From positions 1,052,001-1,116,000 of the forward strand of contig JAQFVV010006311.1 in assembly GCA_028023455.1 (NCBI GenBank): 64,000 nt of DNA, in the 5' to 3' direction. Made by a program: the position numbers and the translations under genes. The notes beneath the pieces were generated by a model. The model was not told where the DNA came from. It was given only the letters and a program-made list of their open reading frames with translations, and made no database searches. This stretch comes from Epiperipatus broadwayi (lineage: Eukaryota > Onychophora > Udeonychophora > Euonychophora > Peripatidae). Within the stretch, counting starts at the first letter, position 1; each line of letters opens with the position of its first letter. Below are positions 62,926 through 64,000 of the stretch, one piece after another.

Positions 62926-64000
62926 ACTATTTACATTAATATGCAATTTTGAAAAATTGGTTCCCTTTTTAAAGTGCAATATATATATCTCTGGTAATTT
63001 ACAAAATTTACAAAATTATTATGTATTGTGTACTCACATACATAATATTTTTGTGTTAACTATTATTTACTATACATATAACAGATTATGACGGAAAGTT
63101 AATGAACATTTTAAATACTTTTTATTTATGATATAATAAATGTTATAACAATTAAAACTATTATTTAATATTTTTATAGAATTTAACAGAATTACACAGA
63201 ATTTCAAGCAAAGCATTTTAAAAATCAATTTATTAGTCACATTTGAATAATTCAACTTAACCATAACGGTTGTTTTATAATTTAAAGAAAGGCAAGATTT
63301 TTTTTTCATTTATTAGTGAAAATTTTTTTCTTTCTTTTTTTAAAAAAGGATATTAACTTTTTTAATTATAAAATAAAATTATTGGTCAGCCATTATTTTA
63401 AGTATTATTAGAAAAATGTTTCAAATAGTACAAACTTTTAAAAAAAAATTAAAACTAAGATAAATTTGATAAACCATATCATTGTATAAATCAGGTTACA
63501 TAAAAATTCTACTTATGTTATGTTTAATTATTTATATTAATAAAATAATTAATCATATTAACAAAATAATGGTATATTAAAATAATTTTTGATCTATTCA
63601 TAAACTATATATACAGGCTTGCTTGCTATTGCAGTAGCTGCATTCATGAGTGGTAAAAGGGTCTACTTCACTTAATAGGGAATTTCATTCAATGATGGAA
63701 ACTGGTCTTCATTCCACCATTAATGTGAATTGATCTAGCTTTAGTTTATAAGATATTGCAAATGACTAATAACAACTATAGACAAAATTATTTGTAGAAT
63801 ATGTTCCTTAATATTATTTTTGGAAATTGTTCTTCAATCTTCTCAATAATAATATGCACATAACCTTATATTTTATCTCCTTTTAATAGTTTTTTTTAGT
63901 TTTCATATTTATACAGATTATTTGAAGTTGGAATAACAGTGTAAATTTTTAAATTCTCATTGCTAATGAAAATAATGGTTTCCAGAGAAATATTTTAAGA
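62926..64000. other. Non-coding
   Basis: No gene or element recognised to the end of the window. Confidence 0.5.

Overview
The window looks like gene-poor, very AT-rich DNA from an invertebrate animal. The evidence is long TTA microsatellites, no recognisable intact host gene in 64 kb, and a dense set of decayed metazoan-type retroelements: Penelope-like elements with GIY-YIG endonuclease, RTE/jockey-type LINEs, and a Tigger/pogo-like DNA transposon. No marker fixes the phylum. Nearly all open reading frames are chance ORFs or retroelement fragments.

Layout. 1-4680 holds nothing coding. 4691-5141 is a foldback element (family S, copy A). 5941-7460 is a wrecked LINE reverse transcriptase (+). 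8032-8258 is a TTA microsatellite abutting the 3' end of another LINE (-, 8259-9420). 11090-11840 is a degenerate tandem array. 12472-14451 is a Tigger-like element with TA target site, carrying a tRNA-Gly(TCC)-like pseudogene, a 172-bp tandem duplication and a large hairpin. Three clusters of a ~440-470 bp tandem/inverted repeat (family R) lie at 14454-15610, 17350-18085 and 26160-27335, with fragments at 23371-23445 and 60460-60725. 27345-29110 is a broken Penelope-like element interrupted by a 1.19-kb retroposed sequence with a 15-bp target duplication. 34940-36480 holds two RTE/jockey-like 3' fragments and 39960-40830 another LINE 3' end. S copy B is at 49381-49668, a near-perfect palindrome at 53451-53698, a head-to-head Penelope-like element with 13-bp target duplication at 56121-58074, an older palindrome at 59830-60075, and S copy C at 62656-62925.

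Most interesting: two unrelated repeat families, R and S, each carry what reads as a hammerhead ribozyme core (CUGANGA, stem II, GAAA, minimal stem III, NUH, closing stem I). In R, eight or nine independently decayed copies converge on one foldable consensus. In S, the stems show compensatory changes between copies. R occurs as near-dimers, as expected of retrozymes (non-autonomous circular-RNA retroelements thought to use Penelope-type reverse transcriptases). The same window has a Penelope-like element with RT and GIY-YIG remains, and head-to-head inverted structures recur in R, S and the Penelope-like element. Inference: an autonomous Penelope-like element plus two hammerhead-bearing satellites that share its snap-back insertion habit. 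Every copy here is damaged, so this is a fossil of the system rather than a working set.
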